A stretch of DNA of 64,000 bases from Marisa cornuarietis (GCA_004794655.1 SMMW01000182.1:1-64000); one strand, 5' to 3'. Counted from the first letter of the stretch, positions 37,456 to 50,599 are shown. Made by a program: numbers and translations. Notes: a model not told the origin generated them from the letters alone.

Positions 37456-38247
37456 AAATATTGTTGCAGCCATGACTTAGTACATACTGACAAACTTTTT
37501 ATTTTTGATCTTATGATGGTGATAATTTGATAGTTTAGTTTTCATTTTGTATGTATTGTTTTTGTTTTCATCCTAGGAATATAATTTGTTTCAAAGAAGT
37601 GAAGTGCTTTGTATTTAAATGTTTCCCTAAGCATTGTAATATTCTAAAGATCAACTGTTAATACACGATTTTGTAATCTTTATGCCAAAATTTAGTGTCT
37701 CTGGTATTAAAAAAGTATGATGTGTGAACAAGAGTATCCTTGCCATTTCCCTCCCGCCCCCCCCCCACACACACACACATCAGCAAATGCAGAATTAATA
37801 AAATGCAGTCAGATGATGCTTAGAAATGATGTCAAACTAGAGCACCAATATACTCAAAGGCAGTGTTTGTATTTGAAATTTATTTTTATTTTACTTGACA
37901 CAAATGAGCATACACAAGAAACACGTCAAAGATAATCAGTACACACTGCAAATATCATAGTGATGGTGCGCACATTACTGGACTGCTATTTACTAGACAA
38001 CACAAACAAAATTTCTTTTTCGCGTGAATGTAATTATCTCCCCTAAATCATGATATCAAACAGGCCGCTAGGGTCGCTCTGCTTACCGCGGTCATCGCTG
38101 TTGACAGAAGACTTAGAACCCATCTTGTAGTAGTTAGTATCTTTGTTTTAACTACGTTGACAGGACGCCTGTCTTTGAGTTCCCCATGTTGCCCCAGGCA
38201 ATACCTTATCCTCGCTTCATGATTGCGGCGCCAGGAGATTCTGAACG

Positions 38248-38480
38248 TTTGAGTGCCCGGTAGCGCAGTGGTTAAACACTGGCTTACGGTGAGAACCAAA
38301 AGGGTCTCCTTTCGGGATACTTTCTCTAACACCTTTTCGCATGTAAGGTATTCGAGGTTTTTCTCCGAGTATTTCGATACCCGTCCCTTTTTTCCCGTCC
38401 ACCTTCGCTTTCCCCGAAATCGCCTGTTGTAGCAGAAGGCACTTTTCTGCCAAAACATATCCAATCATCAACAATGACGA
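38248..38480 (+). mobile_element. SINE-like element with tRNA-related head
   Basis: GTAGCGCAGTGGTTAAACACTGG (about 38261) is a good A-box match. Further on, GGTTTTTCTCCGAGTATTTCG resembles the TTTTCTCCGGGTA core seen in the minus-strand SINE at 6.59 kb. The B-box is degenerate. No target duplication was identified. Confidence 0.45.
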
Positions 38481-39699
38481 AATTACCCCACCATGCGCTG
38501 ATCTCGGCCCATTTTCACGGGCAGTAAGTTCTGTGCTGCAGCCTTGTCGCACCCTGACAAAAGGGGTGACAACACGACACCCGTTCGCTGGCCTCGTCTT
38601 TGAAGCAAGTGCTGTGTAGAGAGAGGGAACAAGCATATCGTGGTCAAGAATATGCTGCAAATCTCTTACATTTCTTTGTACTGCCCTTTCAAAAAGTTAT
38701 TTTCAAACAACTCCTGTGTCGCCTTTGATATCCACCCAGCGAAGAGAGGATCAATTATGGATGGATGTCTCCAGAACGATCTTTGGGTATCTGTCGAGAG
38801 AGAGAGGAGGGTGAATGCGGGGTGACTAGGGACTTGGAACTATTTTTAGCCCATCAGGGTGTAGATCGACCTCAAGAGAGGAGGAATTTCGGCATGTCCC
38901 ACAAGTAAACCTGACGCATTCCGTACAAGTCAGGTCTTTTTTGCTAAGTTGACTTTAACATTTATTTTACCCTCTACGTACAGCAAAAATAAACGTTCAC
39001 CATCGCAATGTCGTTTAAAAATGATATAATACAAATTACAATGGAAAAAGATGTTATGTAAAAGGATAATGTTTCAGTGTCTACGTCTACCCATGTTTAC
39101 AGAACATGTTCATAAAGATACAGTTTACTGAAAACAATGCATATTACGCCATGCTATAACTACCCTAACCGCCACCCTTACCCGGTTGGGGGCTATGGCA
39201 GAAAGTATGGGGCAAGGGGACCTAGAGAAACAGCTTGCAGGTCTCGAGGCACTGAGCAGCTCGTGGTGCGAAACGGTGAGCGGGTTCACGGGGTCACTCC
39301 AAAGATTCATAAATAAACGCACGTGCAGACCTTCTCCCGCAAGCGCATGTGCATCAGCGTATGCCAGTGATGACACGGACCAGACAAGTACGACCAGGCC
39401 TGTGTGGCAGGTGACGGGCGCCCCTCACAAGTGTAGTACGAGGAGAGACATCGGAGGCACGGCAGTCACTCTTCGCCGCAGGGGACTGTCCACGTGACCC
39501 CAGGGCAGACCACCGCGTCAGCGTGATCCGCAAAGTTGACTCCCTTGAGTCGCAGTCTGGTTGTGCCTGTATGACAGGTTCCAGAAGGGTCTGAATAGTT
39601 CTTGTTCCCATCCTCCTCAAAGATATGATGTAGATCACTGTTTTCTAATAGTTTTCTATCAGTTCCGTTACCGCTGTGCCTCAGCAATGTTAGTGCCAC

Positions 39700-39765
39700 A
39701 TCAGCAGGGCTGCAGGAGTCTCTTTGGAATTGGATAAATAAAGTGGTATTGTATTGTATTTCACA
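39700..39765 (+). mobile_element. Possible non-LTR element 3' tail
   Basis: GATAAATAAAGTGG followed by TATTGTATTGTATT resembles the poly(A)-signal-like end and pentameric tail of LINE/SINE elements. The upstream sequence was not recognised, so the element body is undefined. Confidence 0.3.
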
Positions 39766-40164
39766 GCGACACCTTCATTTGTGATGAACAATATAACATT
39801 CAGGCAATAACATGAACGACGTTTTAAGTTTAAAGTTAAATTTTTAAAAAGGTTTATGTTTTTTAAAAACAGAACTGTGTTCGTCTGGCTGTATCATAAC
39901 CCAGCCAACGGAGCGTTGACTTGCGAATTCTGAATTGTGAGAATAGCAACACCAAGCTGATCGACTGGCTGACTCTTGGGCTCAACTGCCCTCTTCTCCC
40001 GCAGTACACGTTCACATCCCACTTCTACTTTGTGTGTCTGTATTGAACTGTATGCGTTCTGTCATGCGTGACGTAGTGTTAAATATGCGTGCTTGCGAGC
40101 GAAACGGACAGTAACACACCATCTGACTGTTATTATTATTATTAATAATTTTGGGGGCAGCATT

Positions 40165-40265
40165 CCATGCCAGCAGCGAGACGGTCTGATGGCACGAGGT
40201 TACCAATACAGTGACAATTGGGTGCCCTGGGTTCACATCCCGTCTCAGCCACGCTTAATGTGTAG
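40165..40265 (+). mobile_element. tRNA-like SINE head
   Basis: GATGGCACGAGGTTACC (A-box like, about 40189) and GGGTTCACATCCC (B-box like, about 40228) have roughly normal tRNA promoter spacing. A full acceptor stem was not seen, so this is a SINE or tRNA relic rather than a tRNA gene. Confidence 0.5.
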
Positions 40266-42991
40266 ACTTATTTAAAGCCCGGGTGCTTTACTGGCTTAAC
40301 ATCACCCTCCACCACCTCCCAGCCCTATCGGATGATGTCTTCACAGCGACAGACGAACAGCGCGAAGAGACTTATCAACTTCCTGCTGCTCGCGCAAGTT
40401 TCGTCTGTCGCGCGACTCGCTGCCACGAAGCTTTGCATCTCACAGACGCTGCATGCAAGCTGGGCGGGGGGCGAGGCGGGGATGGACCACGAAGAGGGAA
40501 CAAGCACGGTTGTTTGTTTCCTACCACACGAATCGGAAAGATCAAAACAAGAGGCATTGCAGTTAAATAACACGGAAGTTCGCAAGTATACGACTTGGTA
40601 ATGTCACTGACCGCATGCAAGAAATCTGCAGGATGCACGAGAAAGTTTAATTTATGCCCTTATCTCCAGCGAAGCTTGAATGTGCTAGTTATTTTCTAAA
40701 TACAATCATTTATTTTATGAAACATTGTGACCTAATTATAAAAGCTAATTATGAGTGGGTTTTTACATCGACTTTTGACGTCCTTTTCTACCTGCCTCGT
40801 TTGTACCAAACAGCCTCTAGCTGTTGCAACTGCGGCAACAACATGAAATAGCATGTACCTATCTAAATAAAAGATGAATTTAGGAGTTCCTTAAAACCTA
40901 AACATTATTTCCGAGATACAGCAGAAACTTCTCGGAAAGGTGAATGGCTGTCACTAAAAAATACTCTTCCTTTCCCTACCGTCGGTACTGCGACTGAAAA
41001 CATTGAGAAAAAAATGTCTCAACAATCAAATTTAAAAACAAACAAACAAACAAAGCTTTTATCTTGTAATAACGTAGACAATATCCAGTCTAAAACATAC
41101 GTGTATCTGGGGTTTCTTTGTCTGTAGCTAAGTACACAAATATGTAATCCTGGTCAGTTATTGGTGGTTCTTTCTTCTTTCAATCTTGGCGACTAGGGAT
41201 CCGCCATTTCGCGTTCAGCCTCCAAATTTTTGTTTCACAAACATGTACATGCCATCCATTCAGTCAGGCCCTACCCCAACTCCCACCCACTCCCCGCCCA
41301 CAGTCTTCAGTCTCCATCATCTCTGAATATGTATTTATTTTCTCCCTCTCCTCTGTGTGTTTGTGTGTGTGAGAGAGAGAGAGAGCTGACGCAGTGGTGA
41401 TGCGTGTGTGCGTGCCGCCGATTTACGAGGATCGTTCGCCGCTGTGCGTGTCCCTGGGCTCTTTCCCAGGGTGTGGGTGGCCAGCACCGGCGTGTGTGTG
41501 TGTGTCACAAAGAGAGAGAGAGAAGTTAGCGAGAATGAAGCATCCCGGTTTCAACACGGGAAGAATTATACCAGAAGTCCACGATACCGACTAATGAAAA
41601 TCTTGGATGGCTGCTTAACTTTTAAGTTTAAATGCGGTCAGTATGATGTGAAGAGTTACCTGCGCACGCTTTGAAAGGTGAGGGAGTCGAAAAATTAATT
41701 AACATCACAAATGCTAATTTTCAGGAAACAACGGCTCACACCTCCGTCACGTGATATACACAGGATCACTAAATACTTACCAAAACTAAGCCACAATAAA
41801 ACACTATTTTCTGTTTTATTATAGAGGCGACAATGTACGGTCGCTGGTGACAGCAGCTGATACATTATTGATGAAGATTGAGTAACGACTGTAGCAAGGC
41901 CCTCGTGAGATCCTTGCTTGCTGAAGTGAAGAATGTTGGGAATGTACACCTCCATGAATGTACGGCGGATAGGGAGGGGGAAGTGTCCCTTTACCGAAAT
42001 GTTGATGATGAATTACCAACTTCTTGACACTTGGGTGCGCCATAAAATGGCCACAGTACTCGCCGTTGGGATTACCGGTGAGGGCGAGTGGCCAAAGGTG
42101 TCGTTCTTTGAATAAATTAACGAGATAAATTACAAGGGAAAAGTGTCGCTGGTTTGACACAGGCCAGTGTGTGATTATCGCTAGTTAAGTTTAAAATATT
42201 GGATAATTAATTCAGAAAAAGGTGGATAAACAGTCAATTAATTAAGAAAAGTGGATACTATTTACGATTTAGTACAAAAAGTGGATGAACGTCGTCGATT
42301 AAGTACAGATGAGTAGATGGGCATCGCACATAAATGAAAAACTGATATTGAAAATTTTTCCATGTCACAAAAGAATAAAATAACTGCGCTAAATTGAAAG
42401 TGAGGACCGACTGGACGAAGGCTGGTAAAAGCGATGCCGGCTTCAAGACGAGCGGGCTTCAGGTCTTCGGTCGACAAAGCTGCTGAAGAAAATATGATAA
42501 GCTCTCAAACTTTCACTGGTCGAAGAATATTTTGCATCCTGTTCGCAGGTGGGTAAACAGATCGAAAGAGAGGCTGGGGAGACGTCGAGAAGCGACGAAG
42601 AAAACATCGTTTACTAGCCTCGAGGCCTGCTGGATGTTGTTGGTCGATCGTTTACTTTCTCTCGCTGATTTTCTTTTTTACGTCCTTAGAAACTGTGGGA
42701 GGGGGGTTATCTGAGGGCGTCTGCGTGACTGTCGTTAGAATATCCTTACTGTGCTCTTAAGGTATAAGTTTATGGAGACGGCAAGTCTGGCTAAATGATG
42801 CCAACTGCATCATCTTCAGAGAAGAAACTGTCCCATCAAGGCCAAACGTGTCACGGGATCCACGAAAACACAAGTTTTAATAGCGACGAGCATAAACCTT
42901 GCTGAAATAAAAAGTCAAAATCAAAACAAAATAACAGAACGGGCGAACAAGGAGAAAGACTTTAACAGAAAGAACGAACCAGCACGATAAA
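40266..42991. other. No gene recognised
   Basis: A CpG-rich patch with a GC-box-like GGGCGGGG stretch at 40390-40500 could be promoter-like, but no associated exon was found. GA repeats at 41371-41385 and 41511-41523. Confidence 0.4.
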
Positions 42992-43000
42992 ATGATGATT

Positions 43001-43059
<59 letters not shown>

Positions 43060-43075
43060 AATGATGATGATGATT
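42992..43075. repeat. (GAT)n microsatellite
   Basis: About 27 GAT units with three interruptions (ATT, AAT). Confidence 0.97.
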
Positions 43076-43398
43076 ACGACGAGGACGATGTACATACACA
43101 CACAGACAGAAACGCCCACAGAGAAAGAGAGAGTACTGAGCGAAGTATAAAAAAACACACTAGTCGAAGCCGTCACCTTTACCGACATGTCAGGTAACCC
43201 TTTCCTACGCGAACAGTAGAAGTTCTCTAAAAACCATTTCTGACCAAACCTTCAACCTGCAGTTTTCTCCTCGGAAGATAAAACGCACAGTCACCAGGTA
43301 ACAACATCCCCAAAAGGGAAGGTAATTGGAGTGGAGGAACGTGCGCCCCCAAAAATGGCTTGTAGGACAAAGTAGCTCCTTTTTTTTACGTTTGCGTG

Positions 43399-43420
43399 CA
43401 CACACACACACACACACACG
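43399..43420. repeat. (CA)n microsatellite
   Basis: Ten CA units followed by CGTGTG. Confidence 0.9.
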
Positions 43421-43879
43421 TGTGTTCGTTTTCTACCCACTCTCCCTTCTGTGAGCGGAGGCGATGGAGGTAGCTGTGCTGGCGAGTCTAATGAGGCGGT
43501 GGTAGGAGAGTCAGTCCGCGTGCTCTAATGAGCAAAAATGACAAAAGTCTTCCGCCTAACTGCCCCGACGCTCACGTACCTGGACAGCATGAAGGCAGTC
43601 TCCTTCCCCCACCTTACCCTGCATATTCCCCCCGCCCTCCCAGAGGCCAGCCGTCACCTCTAGCTCCTGGCTCTCGCACCTGTCAGCACAACAGCCCACA
43701 TGCAGGCAGAGAATCACAGGTGCATTGTCACGATGATAGGTGTTATCCACATGGATTTGCCTTCACCATCCCGCTACACTACCTAGCGACGTGCTGTGCC
43801 TCATCCTAACAGTGGAATTTGTGGTCTGCGGTCGCTTTTTCTAAAGGCCATTGCAGCTGGACAAATAATATGAACAAAC

Positions 43880-44140
43880 ATTTAACCAAGCTTGACAAAG
43901 CTTTCACATGACGTGAATGTCCATTGAGGGTGTCCCCTATCGCCTGTACTGTTCAACATCATACGAGGGACCCTTCACGACCTCCACATCTCCATTTCAT
44001 CGGTGTGGATCTGTAGGCAATCTACGTTTTGCAGACGACATCGATGAGATAGCAGGCACCAACAACGAACCTGCAAGACCTTACAACAAACTGATAGTGC
44101 GAATGCTTCAGCACTACTGCTCCGGAACTGCTACCTGAAG
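43880..44140 (+). pseudogene. LINE reverse transcriptase fragment A
   Basis: Encodes, with frameshifts, the segment GCPLSPVLFN followed by LHDLHISIS and GNLRFADDID. The (F)ADD signature is the reverse transcriptase active site of non-LTR retrotransposons. The same segment recurs at 44400-44590, so there are at least two copies side by side. Broken and non-functional. Confidence 0.8.
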
Positions 44141-45275
44141 AACAGGCTGGCTTCAGACCAGTCAGGAGCACAGTTTAGCAGATCTAATTATCACATCCTG
44201 ATAGACAAGCATCTTCGGTATCAGCGTGACCTCTACCGCAACTTCATAGACTTTGAGAAGGCTTTTGATAGAGTCTGGCTCGAGGGACTATGGCATGTGA
44301 CCTAAGAATTCAACATCGAAGGTCTCGACCAAGTAATCGAAGCGCTGTATTAGAGCTGAATAAGCATATGGAAGGTTTCTTTCATACGACAGAAGGTGTC
44401 TGTCAAGGGTGATCCCTATCGCCTTTGCTGTTGAGCAGTTTTCTGAAGAACACCTTGCAGGAAACCCTTCACGATCATCACACTTCCCTTTCCATCGGTG
44501 GAAGGCCGATCTGTAACATCCGCTTAGCAGACGACATCGACCTGATAGCAGGCATTAACAAAGAATAGCTAGACCTTATCAAAAAGACCGACAGTCAGTT
44601 CAAATGCATATAGAACGGAAAACATCACTGACAAGCGCAAAATCATGGCCATCGGCGACTGCAAAGCAACGAAGAACTTAGGAACATCAACCTCTCCAAG
44701 GACGGCAGCTCCACGACGTATATGCACATCAGGACCGCGAAAGGGACAGCGGCAAAGGCTGAACAGGGTCTGGCGCAGCCATAGCATCGGATTTACTACA
44801 AAGTACGACCTGTACTAGTCCCTCGGAGTACAGATCCTACTTTACAGATGTGAAACGTTGACCTTCTTTGCAAATACAGAGAGGAGAATCCAGACATTCG
44901 AGAATGTGTATGATGAGGTTGCTCCTATCTCCTGAGAACACAGAACCAGCGACTTTATACGAGGCATGGTCGCCACAATCGTAGCAACATCAGCTCTACT
45001 TGTCAAGAGCCATGTGTGGTCTGGTGTGTTCGTGTGACCCGGTACGACATTTTGAAGACTGACCTTCAAGGTACCTTGGAAGGCGGTTGACGCAGCGGTG
45101 GACAGAAATAAAGAACTGGCTTGCAAATGTGAAGGAGTGGACTGGTGGACCTGCTCAATATCACCCAAGACAGGCGTAAGAGGTGGGCTTTGTCAGCTGC
45201 CGCGTCTATCCGTGTGTCCCCTTCACTCACCCCAACCCCACAGCGACCGATCCCAGCCAAGAGACGAACGAATGA
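44130..45275 (+). pseudogene. LINE ORF2 fragment B, RT fingers to C-terminus
   Basis: Order of recognisable segments across several frames: EEQAGFRP-RST, NFIDFEKAFDRVW, the RT palm (SVEGRSV with a damaged FADD), RVWRSHSIGFTTKYDLY, ILLYRCETLTFFANTERRIQTFEN, LQGTL-GG and KEWTGGPAQYHPRQ, ending near SIRVSPSLTP. This follows the layout of a non-LTR element with a thumb/connection region and C-terminal tail. Many stops and frameshifts are present. Confidence 0.8.
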
Positions 45276-45290
45276 ATAAATGATGCAAAT

Positions 45291-45630
45291 GGAATGTAGA
45301 CCAGCACTGATAAGAGCAAAGCAGATATCTACATCAACGAAGTATGGCTCGAGGAGGTGAACAGCGTTAAGTACTTGATGGCAGCCACTTTTGTCAACAG
45401 ACATCAGCATTATAATTGCAAGAGGTACAGCAGCAGTGGTCAGAATGGATAGATCTGGCACAGCAATACCATCAGGCACAGGGGTGTCGTAGTTACAGTT
45501 TGGAGTGGAGTGGTCGTCCCATGCAGGACTTGCTGGGCCCTTGCCTTGACCTAAACTGCGAGCCTTGTCAAGCGCTGCGTCTGTCTTGCTGTTGCTCCCT
45601 ACATCCGGTGTCTGCGGACCAGCATAACCG
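45291..45630 (+). pseudogene. LINE ORF2 fragment C, connection region joined to a second C-terminus
   Basis: Starts TDKSKADIYINEVWLEEVNSVKYL, then IARGTAAVVRMDRSGTAI, the segment that normally lies before ILLYGCE. It jumps straight to EWSGRPMQDLL and ALSSAASVLLLLPTSGV, a C-terminal end. The intervening RHDTL-type region is deleted. It is a separate copy of the family found in fragments A and B. Confidence 0.65.
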
Positions 45631-47274
45631 TTCCTCTATTGGTAGCATACGAGTGATGATGACAGTGATGTCTCTTCTCCTAACTGGCTAGAAGGTGACT
45701 GCAGCTTTATATTCATCAGTACATCTGTTACAATATTTGCTACGCTCCTGGTTGGATTTCTGTGTCTGCGCAACTTTTCATCTTTTCTTGGACCATTTGA
45801 TTTCTATCTCATCTGCGCCATCTTGCCATTACTGAGATGTTGGATCAGCACATTGGCAGTGACGACTTCCAACTCTTGATTGCGTTTCTGCAGCTGCTTC
45901 AAAAAGTTTTGATGTCGACCTGTCACACCAAGCTTTACGTGCGGTACAGGCAAGTCTGCAATGACTGATATCATGTATCTCCAGGAAACTCAGCTAACAA
46001 TGACCGTTAACGTGTTGCTCTCACAAAAGTTGTGTTGATTGAACGATATTTCTATCTGCGGCAGTTGGGCCACTGCACCGGAGATTGCGAGATGAGCTTC
46101 CACACAAATGTCATATTAACTTTCAGATATTTTCAAACGCAGAACTTTGACTTATCGAAGATTCCGTGTAATGCCAAGGCTGCATTCACCGCATCAGTGT
46201 GCCTGTTCGTATCTCACCCTCCATTGTCTTCCTTTTATCATTACTGGTCAGTGCAGAGAGTGCGACCTATCTTGGTCGTGATGCTTCGCGCTAAAAATGC
46301 GCAAATTAAATTCCCAATGGTTGTCGAACTTGGTCAAAGGTTCGTCGAATATTGATGGTTAAAAGGGATTTTTAATACGTCCGTCTATGTGTCTGAGTCA
46401 CTGCTGGGAAGGTGAGTAATGGTGAGAATTAGAAAGGTAAATGTGGGACATTTTCAACGGACGTCTGATCCATGTTATGCAAGGATTTCTTATGCCACCA
46501 CAGTCGTTGTTCTTCGTCACCACCATTACATTTAACGACGATTATCATTCTCAGTCTGTTCGGTGAATATAACCCATCTTTTTCTTTTTATTAAATTAAT
46601 GGCGTGTTTTTAGCATGGACAACTTTTATTTTAAAATACCTCAAGCATAAAAAAGAGAGTATTCCTGAACGTCTATCACATCCGATACGTCTTCAATATA
46701 TCTGCAAAACAGAAGAAAAGAAAAAAGTAGATCTCATTGCCTTTTCCTTCAGACTTCAAAGAAATCTTTTGTTACTGGGAATCGACTACACGTTTCCTAT
46801 TTTGATGTCTCTTGAATATTAAAACAAATTTACACTGTCTACAGAAAAGATGAGGCATTTCGAATAGTCAAATATGTGTGCAGACTTATCCAAATCCATT
46901 TCATTGTGAACTACTCTCAACTCATAATTTATATCTTATCTCAACAGTTTGAAATCTTAAGTATATATGTAGGCTCTAAACAAAATAAAAACTGTTTACG
47001 AAAAAAGCAATCAACATATTAAGTATTTGTTATTACATAATTATTGTTGTTATGGAAACGAGGTTGCTAGGGAAACTATAAAACAAAACAAAACAATCAG
47101 AGACAAATAAACTTGCTGCCTGTCTTCGCCGATCACATGCTATCATAACACCCTGAAAAAAGCGCACGTGTTTTATTCAAGAGAAATTCCATGTTTGATA
47201 AGATGATCCTAGCTGCAGACAGGGTCAGTTCCTGGACAGCTTTGATTGCCCACGTGTGTCAGCCACTCCTCCCT
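45631..47274. other. No gene recognised
   Basis: AT-rich after 46.3 kb; no motif identified. Confidence 0.5.
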
Positions 47275-47385
47275 GCAGACTAACAGTGGAGTTTCGCACC
47301 TTCTCCCCCAACGATCATCGCCACTTCTTCATCTTCTCTATGTCAGAGGACTACAAACTTAAAGGAGGCCATCATTCTTTGTGAC
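47275..47385 (+). pseudogene. Possible laminin-G-like pseudo-exon
   Basis: After an acceptor-like CTCCCTGCAG (ends 47279), the frame reads LTVEFRTFSPNDHRHF then SMSEDYKLKGG before a stop. LTVEFRTFSPN resembles the first strands of laminin G domains (form: L-FEFRT--PNGLL). It is too short and stops too soon to be a working exon as it stands. Confidence 0.2.
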
Positions 47386-47459
47386 AAAAACCTGTCGACT
47401 AGCATAAACACGGGCATATCGAAGCAGGAACAAGCCTGGCATGAAGCTTTGATGCCCTG

Positions 47460-47656
47460 GGGGTTGGGGTTGGGGTTGGAAGGTGTTTTTACGCCGAGCC
47501 AGCAACTAAGGCTATATCACGGCAAAGCAACCAGCCCTGTAAGCAGATGCCACATGCAGAGAAAGAACAGCGGGCCCAGGACGAGATCTGAACCCAGGAC
47601 AGCTAATCCTCATTGTATTGGTGACAGGCGCTAACCGTTGCTCCTTTTGACCGCCC
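47460..47656 (-). mobile_element. Full-length SINE with 11-bp target duplication
   Basis: Flanked by TTGATGCCCTG at 47449-47459 and 47657-47667. Minus strand: A-box region CAACGGTTAGCGCC, B-box GGGTTCAGATCTCG, body through GCTGTTCTTTCTCTGCATG and TTGCTGGCTCGGCG, and a 3' tail of three AACCCC units. It is the best-preserved member of the family also seen at 18100-18286 and, more diverged, at 54305. Confidence 0.92.
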
Positions 47657-47667
47657 TTGATGCCCTG

Positions 47668-50553
47668 AAGATAATACAATAGAAAAACATTGTCATTAAG
47701 CAACGACAAATTATAATGGCATATAGTTGCTACTATCATAATGCCTTGTATACGATACAATGCAACTTTCTTGTCTCATAAATTCTAGACTGTAACTCAC
47801 TAAGCCATTATGTAACGCCCAGAAGACACAATCGTATCTATAATTTATGAAGCTAAAACTAAACAGAATGATAATAATACAATGGCCATTATGGCCTAAA
47901 GTTTACACAATCATAATATAATGTCCTGAAACTGAGATTGTCATAATTTAAATCCCTGACGTTGATACAGTGTGCACACAAGCAGATTCATTCATTAGAC
48001 ACGGAAGCTGACACAATCATAGTCTAATGTTGACAAACTCAAAAGAACCTCAACCAAATAATGAAAACCCTAACACTAACAATACACTGAAGCTAGTACA
48101 GCCTTTCATCTAACGCCCCATCCCCGACGACTCATGTCAGTAATTATCATTCCGGTCTCCCGATTGACTTCTGCACGTGCACTCCGTGTACCACACCTGT
48201 ACAGACACTGAACTGTGCAGGTTCCCGACATCCTTGTGCCCTGTCACTAGGTGATCGACACGCTGTGTCCAACCTTCGACAAAATACTTCTGGGTGCTGT
48301 ATGTTCTCTCTCCCCCTCCCACTCCCACTCTTGGTGTGCTGTCCTCGAGTTGTCGTGTGGTTCGCTCACGTGTTTCCTCATAAGCTGAGTTTAATATAGA
48401 AACGGCAAATGCGGGGGAGGGGGGGGAGAATGATGACGCCAAAGGTCCTGCAGTCGCGCGCACGATCTCGTGAAGTCCTGGCGTCGCCATAGCGATTTGT
48501 TGAGGTTTAATAATCGTCTCCCCATCACTCATCACTCAACACACAATGACGCACACAAGTAAGCACGCAGAGAGAGGAAGAGGAGCTGGGGGCATCAGTG
48601 AAGGATAAGGATGGGTTGTGTGTGTGTGTGTGGAACACAGAGCGAGACAGAAAAGACGTTGGACCGAGAAGGGTGGCACGTTCAGTGTGTGTGCGCGCAT
48701 CGTAAACACACCCTTCTATAGGTCTGTAAACGCACATTTTACTTCATCGCCGTTGGTTGAAAATAAAATTATGCATTTCAGGCAGAAAAGTTCTTGTGAG
48801 TGCACACATTAAAAAAACGGACATGCTTGGGACTTGGCATCAAGCACTCGACCTGCCCGGAACTGAGGATAAGGAGAGAAGGCTGGAGGAGGACAGCTAT
48901 CCACTCATCCACATCCAATGCCGCGGCCACGTTGCGGTGAGCCACTCACAGTTTACCGCCCTTGGCCATTAGGTCACAGAACTGTTACCTTCTGCTGCTT
49001 TTTTTTTTTTTTTGCCCCTTCCATTCTCCTTGATTGATAATCCGAGGTGACCCAAGTCTTATACGCAACGACTGTTTCAATGTCAGTAAAAAGAAGTAAT
49101 GGACTATGATTTCCAGAAGACACGAGGACACCAAACAATGCAAATTCTCTGCATACCAGCACCATTGATTCGCTACCTTCTGAGACTTACCTTCGAAAGT
49201 GTTGGGACAAAGGGTATATCGCAGTCTAACGTAGGTCCCCCACTCCATCTTCTTCCCCCATTCTACCCCCCCCCCCACAGCATTAACGACGTACAGTTAG
49301 CGCGTTCAGTGGGGGTGGGGGTGTTCAGGGGAAGTAAAGTATGGATGGTTCGTAGAAGGATTGGGCTGCGTCAGTCCGGAGCACCAGCAGCTTATCTGTG
49401 GAGTTGCGGGTGATTCATGGGACAGTGTATTTGCTGGAAGGGTGGCGGGAACTCGCACGCGCGCTCGAGAGCACAAGCCCCGGGTAGCGGTCCCCGCGAG
49501 CAGTGACACACACTGGTGTAGTCAGCACGCCGTAACTGCCACGTACATGACGTAACCGAGACAGCTGCCGTGCTGATGTGATTGGGAGTGGTCGTTGAAC
49601 GATTGCTGCCTGCTCATGTCGAACCCCATCCCCACAACACACACGTGCACACCTGGGGCCACACTTATGAAACACGGGAAACGTTAACCCAGGGTCAGCG
49701 AACCACCGAAAGTCTTCGCAATCCTGTAACTGGAAACAGGCACCGATTTAGAAGATCGCTTGATAATCTAGATGTGCCTTCCCTCACGTATGGTCCACAA
49801 CTATGGCTACAGCTGTATAAAGAAAACGTAGAGGTAGAAATGTATTACCCCAGGGGTCGAAGTTATGAAACAAGGCAACAGGGAGAACGCCAAAGACAAG
49901 CGATCCGTCTCCCTAGTTAAAATGCGGCTTCCAGACCCCATGATTATTGCTTTACCACCGGAGTTGTAGTTATAAAATGGCGGCAGAGGTGCCACAGGGG
50001 TAAAACAAATATCCGCGGGGCCTGGACACCGCTTCACCACGGGGACCCTTGCCATCGAGTTCAAACCTCCGACGTTGTCTTGAAATCTTTTCAACGTGCA
50101 CTCAGTTTTGCCACTGGCTATACCCTTAACAGGTCAGGGTAGTAACACTCCATCCTGGCCTTGACCTCTTACCTGCGCATGTCAGAGGTAGAAGGCTTGT
50201 AGTTCAAGAGCGAATGAGACGCTGTTGACTTATTTGCTACGAATGGGTGGGTTGGTGGAGAAGACGCTGCGGTGTCTTCTTACTGCCCGTGGTTTCTGGG
50301 TAGCGCAGTCGCTGATGATGTTGTTGAAGTGCCGTGCTTTCTCTCGACTAAACTTGTAAAGTTGAATGTGATTTCCGTGGTGCCTGTCACTCGATATTGG
50401 GATGAGATCCCTGCTTACATCTTGATGGCTGAAGCCGCTTCGTCTGCTCTGATCCGCGCAGTGTGTGTGTGTGTGTGTTCGCATGTTGCTTTTGTCACGG
50501 ATGTGGTGGCTTTATCTGACTAGCTTTGGATGGTAAAACGAACAATGCAATTT

Positions 50554-50555
<2 letters not shown>
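47668..50555. other. No gene recognised
   Basis: Includes a 132-codon minus-strand frame at 48137-48535 with balanced composition but no recognisable domain, a CpG-rich patch at 49360-49520 and a poly-T run at 48998-49013. Confidence 0.4.

Positions 50556-50596
<41 letters not shown>
50556..50596. repeat. (CA)n microsatellite
   Basis: Twenty uninterrupted CA units. Confidence 0.97.

Positions 50597-50599
<3 letters not shown>

Noticed and set aside
38048..38660. Overlapping minus-strand frames of 138 and 147 codons.
   Set aside because: They lie across a SINE-like element on the other strand and show no protein family.
42877..43188. Minus-strand frame rich in isoleucine.
   Set aside because: Product of the (GAT)n microsatellite read in the ATC frame.
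48830..48990. Possible minus-strand SINE (GTGACCTAATGGCCAAGG).
   Set aside because: A-box-like start but no B-box, tail or duplicate copy in the window.
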